58,881 bases of DNA from Marinitoga litoralis. GTDB lineage: Bacteria > Thermotogota > Thermotogae > Petrotogales > Petrotogaceae. The notes below the pieces were generated by a model. The model was not told the origin of the DNA and did not search any database. It worked only from the letters and a program-made list of their open reading frames with translations. Shown here piece after piece: positions 8,924 through 17,150 of the stretch (positions are counted from its first letter, which is position 1; each line of letters starts with the position of its first letter). The stretch is from assembly GCF_016908145.1 (NCBI RefSeq), contig NZ_JAFBDI010000012.1, forward strand, positions 1-58,881. The letters are read 5' to 3'. The position numbers were made by a program, and so were the translations under genes.

Positions 8924-10327
8924 TTAATCCTCCCTGTAAAATTTGATTTCTTTAATATAACTTAATGCTTCACCATCTTTTAATTTTATTTCTAAATCAT
9001 TATTTTTATCTAAATTATATACACTATCTATTATTTTTGAGTTTTGTACTAATACAGCTCCACCACTTAAAAATGAGCTAAAAGGACTATTTTGAGTTAT
9101 TTTTATATAATAATCATTTAAAATTTGAAAAGAGTTTGATTCTAATAAGTTATAATTATTTTTTATATTACTTTCAATATTATCAATTTTTCTTTTTTCT
9201 TCCATAATTTTATTTGATAAATATTGTGTGATAAAATCGAAAAGTTTATATTCCTTATTTAAAATAGAATTTTTTGAATCAAGCAATTCATTTATTTTAT
9301 ATAATGAATTATAGTAATTGATTAAATTATTATTTTCTTTTTGGAAATATTGCTCTATTAATGAGCTTAAGCTATTTAATACATTTTTTGTATATAATTC
9401 TGCATGTAATAAATTATTATTAATTGAATAAATTATGTTTTGAAATGATTCATTTATTAAATTATTATATGTTTCAATTTGATTTACTATAGCTCTTGCT
9501 ACTTCAGTTGGAGTAGAAAATCTCATAAATGATACAAAATCAGGAATTGTTATATCTTGTTCATGTCCAATGCCTGTTAATATTGGGATTTTATTATTAG
9601 ACACCCAGGCAATATTTTTTGCTAAATGATAATCATCAAAATACATCAAATCTGATTGTGCTCCTCCTCCTCTAATCAATACGATAACATCATAATCAAT
9701 GTTTGAATCAATAATTAATTTTAAAGCGCGACTTACCCCTATAGGGACTTCTATACCTTGCATAGGTGATGGGTATAGATGAATAATTGGAGTATTTTTT
9801 AATTTGTTAATATTTTTAATAAAATCTCCGTATCCAGCAGCTGTTTCAGAGGAAATTACAGCTATTTTTTTTATAGGTTCTAAATATTCTAATTTATTTT
9901 CTACAGTTCTTAATAAACCTTCTAATTTTAATTTATTTATTATTTCTTTTCTTCGTTTTTCTAATTTTGAATCACCTAAAGGTAATAGTGATTGTAAAGT
10001 TATAGCGAAGTTAGAAGAAGAAGGCCAAAAAGACAATTTACCTAAAATTCTCCAACTTTTGTTTTCTAATTCTTTCTCATTTTTTAATCCCAAATTATCT
10101 AAAAGGGTTTTTATATAATATCTTGATAAGAATACAGTAATTTTATAGGTTTTTCCATTTTCATTTCTTTGTGATACTTCTATAAACAAATCACCAGCGC
10201 TACTTTTTTTAGCTTTAGAAATATCTCCATTAAACTCTATAGATTCAATAAATAAATCAGTTTTTTTCAATTCAAATGATATCCAATCTAATAATTCTAA
10301 TAAATCATTAAATTTTTTCATTTTCAT
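8924..10327 (-). CDS. xseA: exodeoxyribonuclease VII large subunit
   Basis: Catalytic subunit of exonuclease VII. The 467-residue product has an N-terminal OB-type nucleic-acid domain (about 1-100), then the catalytic domain with AVISSETAAGYGDF, the signature LIRGGGAQSDL near residue 218, and GIGHEQDITIPDFVS. The C-terminal half is a long Asn/Lys/Glu-rich helical segment that carries XseB in characterised enzymes. The gene overlaps the end of rsmI by 20 bases and precedes xseB by one base, so all three are one unit. Asparagine-rich helices reflect the AT-rich genome. Confidence 0.94.
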   Translation of the reverse strand: MKMKKFNDLLELLDWISFELKKTDLFIESIEFNGDISKAKKSSAGDLFIEVSQRNENGKTYKITVFLSRYYIKTLLDNLGLKNEKELENKSWRILGKLSFWPSSSNFAITLQSLLPLGDSKLEKRRKEIINKLKLEGLLRTVENKLEYLEPIKKIAVISSETAAGYGDFIKNINKLKNTPIIHLYPSPMQGIEVPIGVSRALKLIIDSNIDYDVIVLIRGGGAQSDLMYFDDYHLAKNIAWVSNNKIPILTGIGHEQDITIPDFVSFMRFSTPTEVARAIVNQIETYNNLINESFQNIIYSINNNLLHAELYTKNVLNSLSSLIEQYFQKENNNLINYYNSLYKINELLDSKNSILNKEYKLFDFITQYLSNKIMEEKRKIDNIESNIKNNYNLLESNSFQILNDYYIKITQNSPFSSFLSGGAVLVQNSKIIDSVYNLDKNNDLEIKLKDGEALSYIKEIKFYRED

Positions 10328-10997
10328 TATCTCTCCCAGATAATACTACAGTAATTTCTCCCATTACCTTTTTTTCTGAGAAATATTTTAATGCATCAGT
10401 TACTCTACCTCTGAATAACTCTTGATGTATCTTGGTCATTTCTCTTGCTATAAAAATTTCTCTATCTCCAATTATTTCTAATATTTCTTTTAAAGTATTA
10501 TTTAATCTGTGTGGAGATTCAAAGAATACAAAGAGTATATCTAAATCTTTTATGTTTCTTAATAATCTTCTTTTGTTTTTCCCTCTAGGCAAAAAACCAT
10601 GGAACATGTATTTTGATCCTGGGAAACCACTTAAAGCAATAGCTGCAGCAGGAGCATTTGGCCCAGGAATAATATCTATCTCTATACCTTCTTCCCAACA
10701 TTTATTAATTAATTGATATCCAGGATCAGAAATAACTGGCATACCTGCATCGCTCACTAAAGAACAAATTTTTTTTTCTTTAACAATATTAACTGCTGTA
10801 TTAAGTACTTTATTTGCATTATATTCACTAAATGTAAATAATTCTTTTTTACCAATATCTAAACTATTTAATAATTTTATTGTTACTCTTTTATCCTCAA
10901 CAAATATTACCTCAGATTCTTTTAATGTTTCAATTGCTCTCAAAGAAATATCCTTTAAATTTCCAATAGGAGTTCCAATTATATATAGTTTACCCAT
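10308..10997 (-). CDS. rsmI: 16S rRNA (cytidine(1402)-2'-O)-methyltransferase RsmI
   Basis: Tetrapyrrole-methylase-fold enzyme that 2'-O-methylates C1402 in the decoding centre of 16S rRNA. The 229-residue sequence shows the start LYIIGTPIGNLKDISLRA, then VEDKR, SDAGMPVISDPG near residue 84, IPGPNAPAAAIALSG near 107, and FFESPHRL near 150, all RsmI hallmarks. The ATG has GAGGTGAAATT upstream. A terminator hairpin for the tRNA-Leu transcript lies 12 bases before the ribosome site, so rsmI-xseA-xseB either have a hidden promoter or depend on readthrough. Confidence 0.95.
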   Translation of the reverse strand: MGKLYIIGTPIGNLKDISLRAIETLKESEVIFVEDKRVTIKLLNSLDIGKKELFTFSEYNANKVLNTAVNIVKEKKICSLVSDAGMPVISDPGYQLINKCWEEGIEIDIIPGPNAPAAAIALSGFPGSKYMFHGFLPRGKNKRRLLRNIKDLDILFVFFESPHRLNNTLKEILEIIGDREIFIAREMTKIHQELFRGRVTDALKYFSEKKVMGEITVVLSGRDNENEKI

Positions 10998-11008
10998 AAT
11001 TTCACCTC

Positions 11009-11034
11009 ACAAAAAAATAACCCGCATTTGCGGG
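11009..11034 (-). terminator. terminator after tRNA-Leu
   Basis: The hairpin arms CCCGC (11021-11025) and GCGGG (11030-11034) have a four-base loop and are followed on the minus strand by TTATTTTTTT. It closes the leuS-rex-tRNA-Leu unit just before rsmI. Confidence 0.85.
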
Positions 11035-11037
11035 CTT

Positions 11038-11122
11038 TGGTGCCGGGGACGGGATTTGAACCCGCATAGGAAATCCCATATGATTCTGAGTCATACGCGT
11101 ATGCCAATTCCGCCACCCCGGC
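11038..11122 (-). tRNA. tRNA-Leu (anticodon CAG)
   Basis: An 85-base class II tRNA with encoded CCA (11038-11040 on the plus strand as TGG). The acceptor arms are GCCGGGG and CCCCGGC with discriminator A. The anticodon stem is TATGA/TCATA around the loop CTCAGAA, with anticodon CAG at 11086-11088. A long variable region and the T arm GCGGG-TTCAAAT-CCCGT are present. Its first base is also the last base of the rex stop codon, so the mature 5' end must be cut out of the rex message. Confidence 0.97.
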
Positions 11123-11778
11123 TATTCAGCTAATTCGTATATATCTTTATTATTAGATACAATGTCATAAGTTAATGATTTAAGGGATATAGTAAAATCA
11201 ACATCTTCAACTGAAATATTTTCTGGTGTTTTAATGGTAGTTGGAGTAAAATTTAAAATCCCTTTTATACCCGTTTCAACAAGCATATCGGTTACTTGTT
11301 GAGCAACACTTGCAGGTACTGTCAAAATTGCAATTTCTATATTTTTCTCTTTACATATTTTTTTTAAATCATCCATATCATATACTAATATACCAGCAGA
11401 TATTTGTGTTCCAACTTTAGATTTGTTTTTATCAAAAGCAGCTTTAATAATAAAACCATTTTTTTCTAATCCAGTATAATTAGCTATTGCAGAACCTAAA
11501 TTTCCAACACCAACAATAGCAACATTCCATTTTTTATTTAATCCTAAAATTGTTTTTATAGAGTCCATCAATTTATCTATATCATATCCAACTCCACGTT
11601 TTCCAAATTCACCAAAATAAGATAAATCCTTTCTTATTTGGCTAGCTTTTATTTCTAATGATTCAGCTAGCTCTTTAGATGAAGTTTTTTGCATGCCTTT
11701 AGCTTTTTTGTTTTCCAAACATCTGTAATACATCGCAAGTCTTTTAATAGTAGGTTTTGGAATTTTAATATTTTTCAT
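11122..11778 (-). CDS. rex: redox-sensing transcriptional repressor Rex
   Basis: A 218-residue Rex: an N-terminal winged helix (about 1-80, with SSKELAESLEIKASQIRKDLS as the recognition region) and a Rossmann domain with the dinucleotide loop AIVGVGNLGSAIANY near residue 90. Rex proteins dissociate from DNA when NADH rises and in anaerobes control fermentation and hydrogen genes. The ATG is preceded by a run of G (GGGGGGAAACC). It lies 16 bases downstream of leuS and its stop codon shares one base with tRNA-Leu. A palindrome resembling its usual operator lies at 46534-46549. Confidence 0.95.
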   Translation of the reverse strand: MKNIKIPKPTIKRLAMYYRCLENKKAKGMQKTSSKELAESLEIKASQIRKDLSYFGEFGKRGVGYDIDKLMDSIKTILGLNKKWNVAIVGVGNLGSAIANYTGLEKNGFIIKAAFDKNKSKVGTQISAGILVYDMDDLKKICKEKNIEIAILTVPASVAQQVTDMLVETGIKGILNFTPTTIKTPENISVEDVDFTISLKSLTYDIVSNNKDIYELAE

Positions 11779-11794
11779 GGTTTCCCCCCATTCA

Positions 11795-14260
11795 TTATTT
11801 AATAACTATATTAAGCAATTTCCCTTTAATTAAAATAACCTTTTTAATTTCATGACCTTCTAAATATTTTTTTACCTTTTCATCATCAAAGGCTATTTTT
11901 TTAATCTCTTCTTCTGTAGAATTAGCATCTACTACAATTTTACTTCTTACTTTTCCATTTACTTGAATAACAATTTCTATCTCATCAACTTTTAATGCTT
12001 CTTTGTCAACTTTTGGCCATTTTGCATCTAAAACAAATGTATTGTATCCCATCATATGCCACAATTCTTCTGAAACGTGAGGAGCAAAAGGAGATAATAA
12101 GATTATAAAATCATGAGCTAACTCTTTTAATAATGGCTTATTCCATTTTTCTTCTGGAACATTATTCATATATGAATTTAATTCATTTATTAATTCCATC
12201 ATTCCACTAATTGCAGTATTAAATTGGAAATTTTTTTCAATGTCATTTGTAATTTTTCCTATCATTTGATGTAATTTTCTTCTTAATGATTTTTCTTCTT
12301 TAGTAGTTAGATTTATACTATCATTTACATCTTTAGTAACTTCTATTATTTTTGTCATTGAATTCCAAACTTTATTCATAAATCTAGCGATTCCTTCTAA
12401 ACCAGAATCATTCCATTCAGCATCTTTTTCTGGTGGCCCCATAAACAACATATATAATCTCAATGTATCTGCTCCATATTTTTCCACCATTTCATCTGGA
12501 GAAACTACATTTCCTTTTGACTTAGACATTTTTGCCCCATCTTTATAAATCATTCCTTGTGTAAATAAATTGGAGAAAGGTTCTGGAAAATTCACATATC
12601 CTAAATCATTCAATACTTTAGTAATAAATCTAGAATACAATAAATGTAAAATTGCGTGTTCTACCCCTCCAATATATTGGTCAACTGGTAACCAATAATT
12701 CACATCATCGGAATCAAATGGTTTATCATCCATTTTTGGATTAATATATCTTAAGAAATACCAACTACTATCGACAAAAGTATCCATTGTATCTACTTCT
12801 CTTTTTGCAGGTTTTCCGCATTTTGGACATGTTGTATTAATAAACTCTTCTGTATAGGTTAATGGACTTTTTCCTGTAGGTTCAAATTTAACATTAGAAG
12901 GTAGTTTTACAGGTAAATCTTTTTCTGGAACAGGTACAACTCCACAATCATCACAATAAATTATTGGAATTGGAGCTCCCCAATATCTTTGTCTTGAAAT
13001 CAACCAGTCTCTTAATTTATATTGAGTACTTTTTTTACCAAAATTGTTTTCTTCTAACCAGTCAATGATTTTTTCTAAAGCTTCTCTATTTTTCATTCCA
13101 TTGAATTCATCTGAATTAGCTAATATTCCGTCTTCAGTATATGCTTCACTTAATTCATCTAATTCTTTGTTTTCAGGTTTTATTACTACTCTAATAGGAA
13201 GATTAAATTCTTTTGCAAATTCAAAATCTCTTTGATCGTGTGCTGGAACAGCCATAATTGCACCAGTTCCATATTCAAATAATATATAATTTGCTACATA
13301 AATAGGAATTCTTTCACCATTAACAGGATTAATAGCATAACTTCCTGTAAACGCTCCATCCTTTTTAGCGCCTTGTGCAATTCTCTTAAATTTATCTTCT
13401 TTAGTAACTCTATTTAGAAATGCTTCTACTTCTTCTTTTTGTTCTGGAGTTGTTAATTCTTCAACTAATGGAGATTCTGGAGCTAATGCCATAAATGTTA
13501 CTCCCCATAATGTGTCTGGTCTAGTAGTAAATACAGTTAATTTTTTTCCAGAATTTTCAATGGTAAAGTGTACTTCAGCTCCAACACTTTTTCCTATCCA
13601 GTTTTTTTGCATTGTTTTTACGTTTTCAGGCCAACCTTCTAGCTTTTCTAAATCATTTAACAATTTTTCTGAGTAGTCAGTTATTTTAAAATACCATTGT
13701 TCCAACTTTTTCATTTCAATTTCTGTTCCACATCTTTCACATTTTCCGTTTACAACTTGTTCATTTGCTAATACAGTAACACAGCTTGGACACCAATTTA
13801 CAGCTGCATTTTTCTTATAAGCCAAACCTTTTTCATATAACTTTAAAAATATCCATTGTGTCCATTTGTAATAATCTTCTGTACATGTAGCAATTTCTCT
13901 ATCCCAATCATAACTAATTCCTATTTTTTTTATTTGTTTTCTAATAGTTTCTATATTTTTAAATGTCCATTCAGCAGGATCAACATTATTTTTAATTGCA
14001 GCATTTTCTGCAGGTAAACCAAAAGCATCATATCCAAATGGATGTAATACATTATATCCTTGCATTCTTTTATATCTTGCAACAACATCTCCTATAACAT
14101 AATTTTTTACATGACCAACATGAATTGTTCCTGAAGGATATGGAAACATAGTTAGTACATAATACTTTTCTTTATCACTTTTTTGTTCAGTTTTAAAGAC
14201 ACCTTTTTCATCCCATTCTTTTTGCCATTTTTTTTCAATCTCTATATGATTAAAATCCAT
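11795..14260 (-). CDS. leuS: leucyl-tRNA synthetase
   Basis: Class I synthetase charging tRNA-Leu, 821 residues. The HIGH-type motif is PYPSGTIHVGHVKNY near residue 40, a zinc-type CPSC...CERC cluster lies near 155-178, and the editing domain CP1 contains TVFTTRPDTLWG and AVPAHDQRDFEF. The KMSKS motif is KMSKSKGNVVS near 578, followed by the anticodon-binding and C-terminal domains. The ATG has TAGGAGG upstream and a consensus promoter lies 34-62 bases before it. It is co-directional with rex and tRNA-Leu(CAG); finding the enzyme with a cognate tRNA gene in one unit is notable. No T-box leader is visible in the short leader. Confidence 0.97.
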   Translation of the reverse strand: MDFNHIEIEKKWQKEWDEKGVFKTEQKSDKEKYYVLTMFPYPSGTIHVGHVKNYVIGDVVARYKRMQGYNVLHPFGYDAFGLPAENAAIKNNVDPAEWTFKNIETIRKQIKKIGISYDWDREIATCTEDYYKWTQWIFLKLYEKGLAYKKNAAVNWCPSCVTVLANEQVVNGKCERCGTEIEMKKLEQWYFKITDYSEKLLNDLEKLEGWPENVKTMQKNWIGKSVGAEVHFTIENSGKKLTVFTTRPDTLWGVTFMALAPESPLVEELTTPEQKEEVEAFLNRVTKEDKFKRIAQGAKKDGAFTGSYAINPVNGERIPIYVANYILFEYGTGAIMAVPAHDQRDFEFAKEFNLPIRVVIKPENKELDELSEAYTEDGILANSDEFNGMKNREALEKIIDWLEENNFGKKSTQYKLRDWLISRQRYWGAPIPIIYCDDCGVVPVPEKDLPVKLPSNVKFEPTGKSPLTYTEEFINTTCPKCGKPAKREVDTMDTFVDSSWYFLRYINPKMDDKPFDSDDVNYWLPVDQYIGGVEHAILHLLYSRFITKVLNDLGYVNFPEPFSNLFTQGMIYKDGAKMSKSKGNVVSPDEMVEKYGADTLRLYMLFMGPPEKDAEWNDSGLEGIARFMNKVWNSMTKIIEVTKDVNDSINLTTKEEKSLRRKLHQMIGKITNDIEKNFQFNTAISGMMELINELNSYMNNVPEEKWNKPLLKELAHDFIILLSPFAPHVSEELWHMMGYNTFVLDAKWPKVDKEALKVDEIEIVIQVNGKVRSKIVVDANSTEEEIKKIAFDDEKVKKYLEGHEIKKVILIKGKLLNIVIK

Positions 14261-14293
14261 AATTTTCCCTCCTAAGTGATAACTTTCTCAATT

Positions 14294-14322
14294 ATTATAA
14301 CAAAATTTCTTTAAAAATCCAA
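14294..14322 (-). promoter_or_regulatory. leuS promoter
   Basis: Read on the minus strand: TTGGAT (-35, 14317-14322), a 17-base spacer, and TATAAT (-10, 14294-14299). The leader to leuS is about 25 bases, too short for a riboswitch or T-box. Confidence 0.7.
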
Positions 14323-14335
14323 CACTTTGTGAAAT

Positions 14336-14959
14336 TTAATTTCCCCTAATAGTTGGAATATATAAATTTAAATCTTCAGATATATTTTCCATCTTTGCAC
14401 TTGGCATTTGTTTTAATCTTCGTTGTCCAGGTTCTTGAATTAAAAAATAAATATTATCAGGGTTAGCAGTTTGAATTTTTGAATTATATGGAATTTCTAT
14501 AGTATAGCTAGTTTTTACAGATGGACTTTTAAAGAAATAAAATTTATAAGGAGATAATCCAGGTTTTAACATCCCTTGAAAAACGTATTTATCATTTTCA
14601 TCTTTAATTCCAATCCATATTTCTCTTGAACCTGTGATATATAATTGTAAATATCCTACATTTTGATCTTCTGTAGCTAAAGTTAGTAGTTTTTCTAAGT
14701 CTGTTAGATGCTTTTCTAAATTGCTTTTATAATTTATATATTTTTCTACTATTCCATTAGGTTCAAAATATTTATTCATTTCTTCAAGTTTTGTATTTAA
14801 TGTAGATATACTGTCATTTACTTTAGCGTTTTGTCTATTAAATAAGCTTTCCATATAATTTTCAAATTTACTTAATCTAATTTCGCTACCTATAGACATA
14901 ATTATTGAAATAGTTGATAATATTATCGCTAAATATAATAATAATCTAGTAATTCTCAT
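14336..14959 (-). CDS. membrane-anchored protein with coiled-coil stalk, unknown function
   Basis: Unrecognised family. A five-residue cytoplasmic tip precedes one membrane helix (about residues 6-25), then a helical stalk (about 30-100) and a compact outer domain (about 100-200) with a beta-rich look (LQLYITGSREIWIGIKDEND; YTIEIPYN). With so short a cytoplasmic tail it is not a classical anti-sigma factor. It starts with GGAGGTG located inside the last codons of the sigma-factor gene, with one base of overlap, so the two are coupled. It is the last gene of the methyltransferase-sigma-membrane protein trio. Confidence 0.78.
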   Translation of the reverse strand: MRITRLLLYLAIILSTISIIMSIGSEIRLSKFENYMESLFNRQNAKVNDSISTLNTKLEEMNKYFEPNGIVEKYINYKSNLEKHLTDLEKLLTLATEDQNVGYLQLYITGSREIWIGIKDENDKYVFQGMLKPGLSPYKFYFFKSPSVKTSYTIEIPYNSKIQTANPDNIYFLIQEPGQRRLKQMPSAKMENISEDLNLYIPTIRGN

Positions 14960-15585
14960 TATTCACCTCCTATGGTAATGGCATCATTAACATACTTCAT
15001 TACAGAATTTGCAACTTTTTTAAATTTTTGTACAGTATTGTCAACTTTTTTCTTTGAAATGTCTAAAATTTCAGAAATTTCATCATATGAACTATTTTCT
15101 AGCCATAATTTAATTATTTGTTTTTCTATGTCTTTCATTTTTTCTAACGATCTTTCAAAAATATAATCATATATAACTGATTGATGGAGATCAGTTTCTG
15201 AAGGTACTTCAAAATAATAATCTGAATCTTCAGAATAGTCTTCGAACATTGATTCAATACTAGTAGCGTCAGATAAAACTTTATTTTTTAATCTGTTTAA
15301 GTAAGTTAAAAAAGATTTTATTTCAGAAGAAATATTTAAATAAGCAAAAGTGGAAAATTTAGTATTATTATTTTCATCAAAAGAAAATACACCTTGTATT
15401 AACCCAACAAAACCTATTTGAACCAAATCTTGAAAATCAGCCCAGGCACCATAGTATTTTGAAGCAATTGATTTAATCATTGGTTCAAATTTAACCATGA
15501 TTAAATTCATTGCTTCTTTATCTCCAGATTGAGCTAATTTTATCAATGATTCAACTCTTAAGGTTCGCAATTTATATTTACTCAT
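14959..15585 (-). CDS. sigma-70 family RNA polymerase sigma factor
   Basis: A 208-residue alternative sigma factor. Region 2 lies at about residues 20-95, with EPMIKSIASKYYG, the core-binding DLVQIGFVGLIQGVFSFDE, and TFAYLNISSEIKSFL. Region 4 lies at about 140-195, with a helix-turn-helix around SSYDEISEILDISKKKVDNT. Region 3 is replaced by a linker, giving a SigH-like or intermediate layout rather than a full housekeeping sigma. Its ATG shares one base with the TAA of the preceding methyltransferase gene and only a weak ribosome site is present, so reinitiation is likely. Its regulon cannot be deduced here. Confidence 0.85.
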   Translation of the reverse strand: MSKYKLRTLRVESLIKLAQSGDKEAMNLIMVKFEPMIKSIASKYYGAWADFQDLVQIGFVGLIQGVFSFDENNNTKFSTFAYLNISSEIKSFLTYLNRLKNKVLSDATSIESMFEDYSEDSDYYFEVPSETDLHQSVIYDYIFERSLEKMKDIEKQIIKLWLENSSYDEISEILDISKKKVDNTVQKFKKVANSVMKYVNDAITIGGE

Positions 15586-16334
15586 TATTTCACAACCATA
15601 TACATTAAATGTTCTGCAGTATCATAAAATTTTTTTGAATATTCAAGTTCAAGCTCTAATACATTTGCCCAATAATTTGAAAATTCTAAATTATCTTCCC
15701 ATGGAAAAGCCATAATACCATATATATCTACTTCTTTAAAAAATTGTTTTAAAAATTTCTCTAAATCATTTTTTGTATATAATTTTGAAAAGAAAGACAT
15801 ATTTTGTGAAATACCGACATTAATTCTTCTGTCTCTTTCCATTACCTTTATTATATCAAAATCTTTTGAAAAAAAAGCATCATAAATAAATTTATTTAAA
15901 TTATCTACAGTTCCAGCAAAAATGCCTGAACTTTTTAATATTCTATCAACTTCTTTAATATATTGTTCTTGATCTTCAGAGTAACTTAAAACATCACCCA
16001 TAGATAAAACAATATCAATACTATTATCTTCAAAAGGTAAATTTTCTGCGAACCCATTAATAATCTTTATATTATCGTAATTCTTAAATCTTTTTTCCAT
16101 TATATTACACATTTTTTGTGAGGGTTCTAAAGCATATACAAAATATCCTTTATCTAAAAATATTTTTGTCCAGTATCCTGTTCCAGCTCCAATATCTAAA
16201 ACTTTACCATTATTAATATGAATATTATCAAATAAAATTTTTTCAGCTATTCTATTATGCATTTGCCAATATGGATCGGCATACATTTCATCATATTTAT
16301 TTGCAATTTTATCATAATACTCCCAAGATTTCAT
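15585..16334 (-). CDS. class I SAM-dependent methyltransferase
   Basis: A 249-residue methyltransferase of the type 11/25 group with the SAM loop KVLDIGAGTGYWTKIF near residue 42, an acidic residue at the end of strand 2 (ALEPSQKM), NGFAENLPFEDNSIDIVLS (motif II region) and VDRILKSSGIFAGTVDN. The start at 16334 is chosen because TAGGGGGA lies nine bases upstream; the frame is open further but that stretch falls in a terminator and tRNA-Thr. The substrate is unknown (small molecule, lipid or quinone-like). It lies 15 bases after the tRNA-Thr terminator and is joined to the sigma-factor gene by a one-base overlap. Confidence 0.85.
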   Translation of the reverse strand: MKSWEYYDKIANKYDEMYADPYWQMHNRIAEKILFDNIHINNGKVLDIGAGTGYWTKIFLDKGYFVYALEPSQKMCNIMEKRFKNYDNIKIINGFAENLPFEDNSIDIVLSMGDVLSYSEDQEQYIKEVDRILKSSGIFAGTVDNLNKFIYDAFFSKDFDIIKVMERDRRINVGISQNMSFFSKLYTKNDLEKFLKQFFKEVDIYGIMAFPWEDNLEFSNYWANVLELELEYSKKFYDTAEHLMYMVVK

Positions 16335-16349
16335 AGAAAATCCCCCTAG

Positions 16350-16378
16350 AAATAAAATAAAATCCCCGATGATCGGGG
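16350..16378 (-). terminator. terminator after tRNA-Thr
   Basis: CCCCGA (16364-16369) pairs with TCGGGG (16373-16378) around a three-base loop. On the minus strand it is followed by ATTTTATTTTATTT. It separates the tRNA from the methyltransferase gene. Confidence 0.85.
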
Positions 16379-16384
16379 AGTTAC

Positions 16385-16462
16385 TGGAGCAGGTGATGGG
16401 ACTCGAACCCACAACCTCTGCCTTACCAAGGCAGCGCTCTAACCTGTTGAAGCTACACCTGC
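16385..16462 (-). tRNA. tRNA-Thr (anticodon GGT)
   Basis: A 78-base tRNA including encoded CCA. The acceptor arms are GCAGGTG and CACCTGC with discriminator T. The anticodon stem is CTGCC/GGCAG around the loop TTGGTAA (anticodon GGT at 16425-16427). The T arm is GTGGG-TTCGAGT-CCCAT. It has its own consensus promoter and terminator. Confidence 0.97.
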
Positions 16463-16473
16463 AAATCCACTAT

Positions 16474-16502
16474 ATTATACAATAAAATGATTATTTAGTC
16501 AA
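16474..16502 (-). promoter_or_regulatory. tRNA-Thr promoter
   Basis: On the minus strand TTGACT (16497-16502), a 17-base spacer and TATAAT (16474-16479) sit 11 bases before the tRNA 5' end. This is one of the two strongest sigma-A-type promoters in the window. Confidence 0.85.
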
Positions 16503-16510
16503 GAGTTTTA

Positions 16511-16542
16511 AGAAAAAGTGCTTGATTCAAAGAATCAAGCAC
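16511..16542 (-). terminator. terminator after pduL
   Basis: A perfect 11-bp stem, GTGCTTGATTC (16518-16528) with 16532-16542, has a three-base loop and is followed on the minus strand by TTTTTCT. It ends the DUF218-yqeH-pduL unit. Confidence 0.92.
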
Positions 16543-16548
16543 CAAAAA

Positions 16549-17136
16549 TTATAATTCTACTATTTTAACTATATCTCCAGTTTTAATTAAAGCAGCATTT
16601 GCTTCATCTGTATCAACATGAAATTCTAAAGCATATTTTGGACTTACTCTTACTAAAACATCACCAAAGATTAATTTTCTATCGCCACTTTCAACTACTA
16701 CATGAACTAAATCCTTATCTTTTACACCATATGTTTCAGCATCTTCTGGAAGCATATGAATATGTCTTTTTGCTAAAATTAATCCTTTTTTAGTTTCTAC
16801 TTCCCCTTTAGGACCAACAATTTTTATACCTGGTGTACCATCTAAATCTCCAGAATCTCTAACTGGAGCCTTTACACCTAATTTAAATGCGTCTGTTTGT
16901 GAGATTTCAATTTGAGTTTCTTTTCTAACTGGACCTAATACTCTAACTCTTTCGATTGAACCTTTAGGACCAACTAAAGTTACAACTTCTTCTGCAGCAT
17001 ATTGACCTGGTTGTTTTAAATCTTTTATTGGATGTAATTCATAACCTTCGCCAAATAAAACTTCTAAATCTTCTTGAGATAAGTGTACATGTCTGTTTGA
17101 AACACCTACTACAATTCCTGGTTCTTTTACTTTCAT
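16549..17136 (-). CDS. pduL: phosphate propanoyltransferase / phosphotransacylase PduL
   Basis: PduL-type phosphotransacylase exchanging CoA and phosphate on short acyl groups (acetyl- or propionyl-CoA with acyl phosphate). Its two beta-barrel domains each carry the zinc-binding histidines: NRHVHLS (His16, His18), then AKRHIHM (His125, His127) and EFHVDTDEAN (His173). At 195 residues it lacks the N-terminal encapsulation peptide of microcompartment versions, so a cytosolic role in acetate formation is likely. GGAGGTG precedes the ATG. It follows yqeH by 14 bases. It would supply an acetyl-phosphate route separate from the Ptb-Buk route at 47939-51005. Confidence 0.94.
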   Translation of the reverse strand: MKVKEPGIVVGVSNRHVHLSQEDLEVLFGEGYELHPIKDLKQPGQYAAEEVVTLVGPKGSIERVRVLGPVRKETQIEISQTDAFKLGVKAPVRDSGDLDGTPGIKIVGPKGEVETKKGLILAKRHIHMLPEDAETYGVKDKDLVHVVVESGDRKLIFGDVLVRVSPKYALEFHVDTDEANAALIKTGDIVKIVEL

Positions 17137-17150
17137 ACTAACACCTCCGA

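Noticed and set aside
14260-14336. T-box or riboswitch leader before leuS
   Set aside because: The leader is only about 25 bases from promoter to start and shows no specifier or antiterminator.
14325-14342. TTGTGAAATTTAATTTC near the leuS promoter as a Rex operator
   Set aside because: Only the left half matches the Rex pattern; the right half lacks TTTCAC and part lies in the end of the adjacent gene, so the match is weak.
14336-14959. anti-sigma factor for the adjacent sigma factor
   Set aside because: The protein has only about five cytoplasmic residues before its membrane helix, so it has no domain to bind a sigma factor inside the cell.
16335-16412. N-terminal extension of the methyltransferase gene to 16412
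   Set aside because: The extension runs through a tRNA and its terminator and has no ribosome site; ATG at 16334 with AGGGGGA is far better.
16549-17136. bacterial microcompartment operon because of PduL
   Set aside because: No shell protein genes are nearby and PduL lacks an N-terminal encapsulation peptide; it is a housekeeping cytosolic type.
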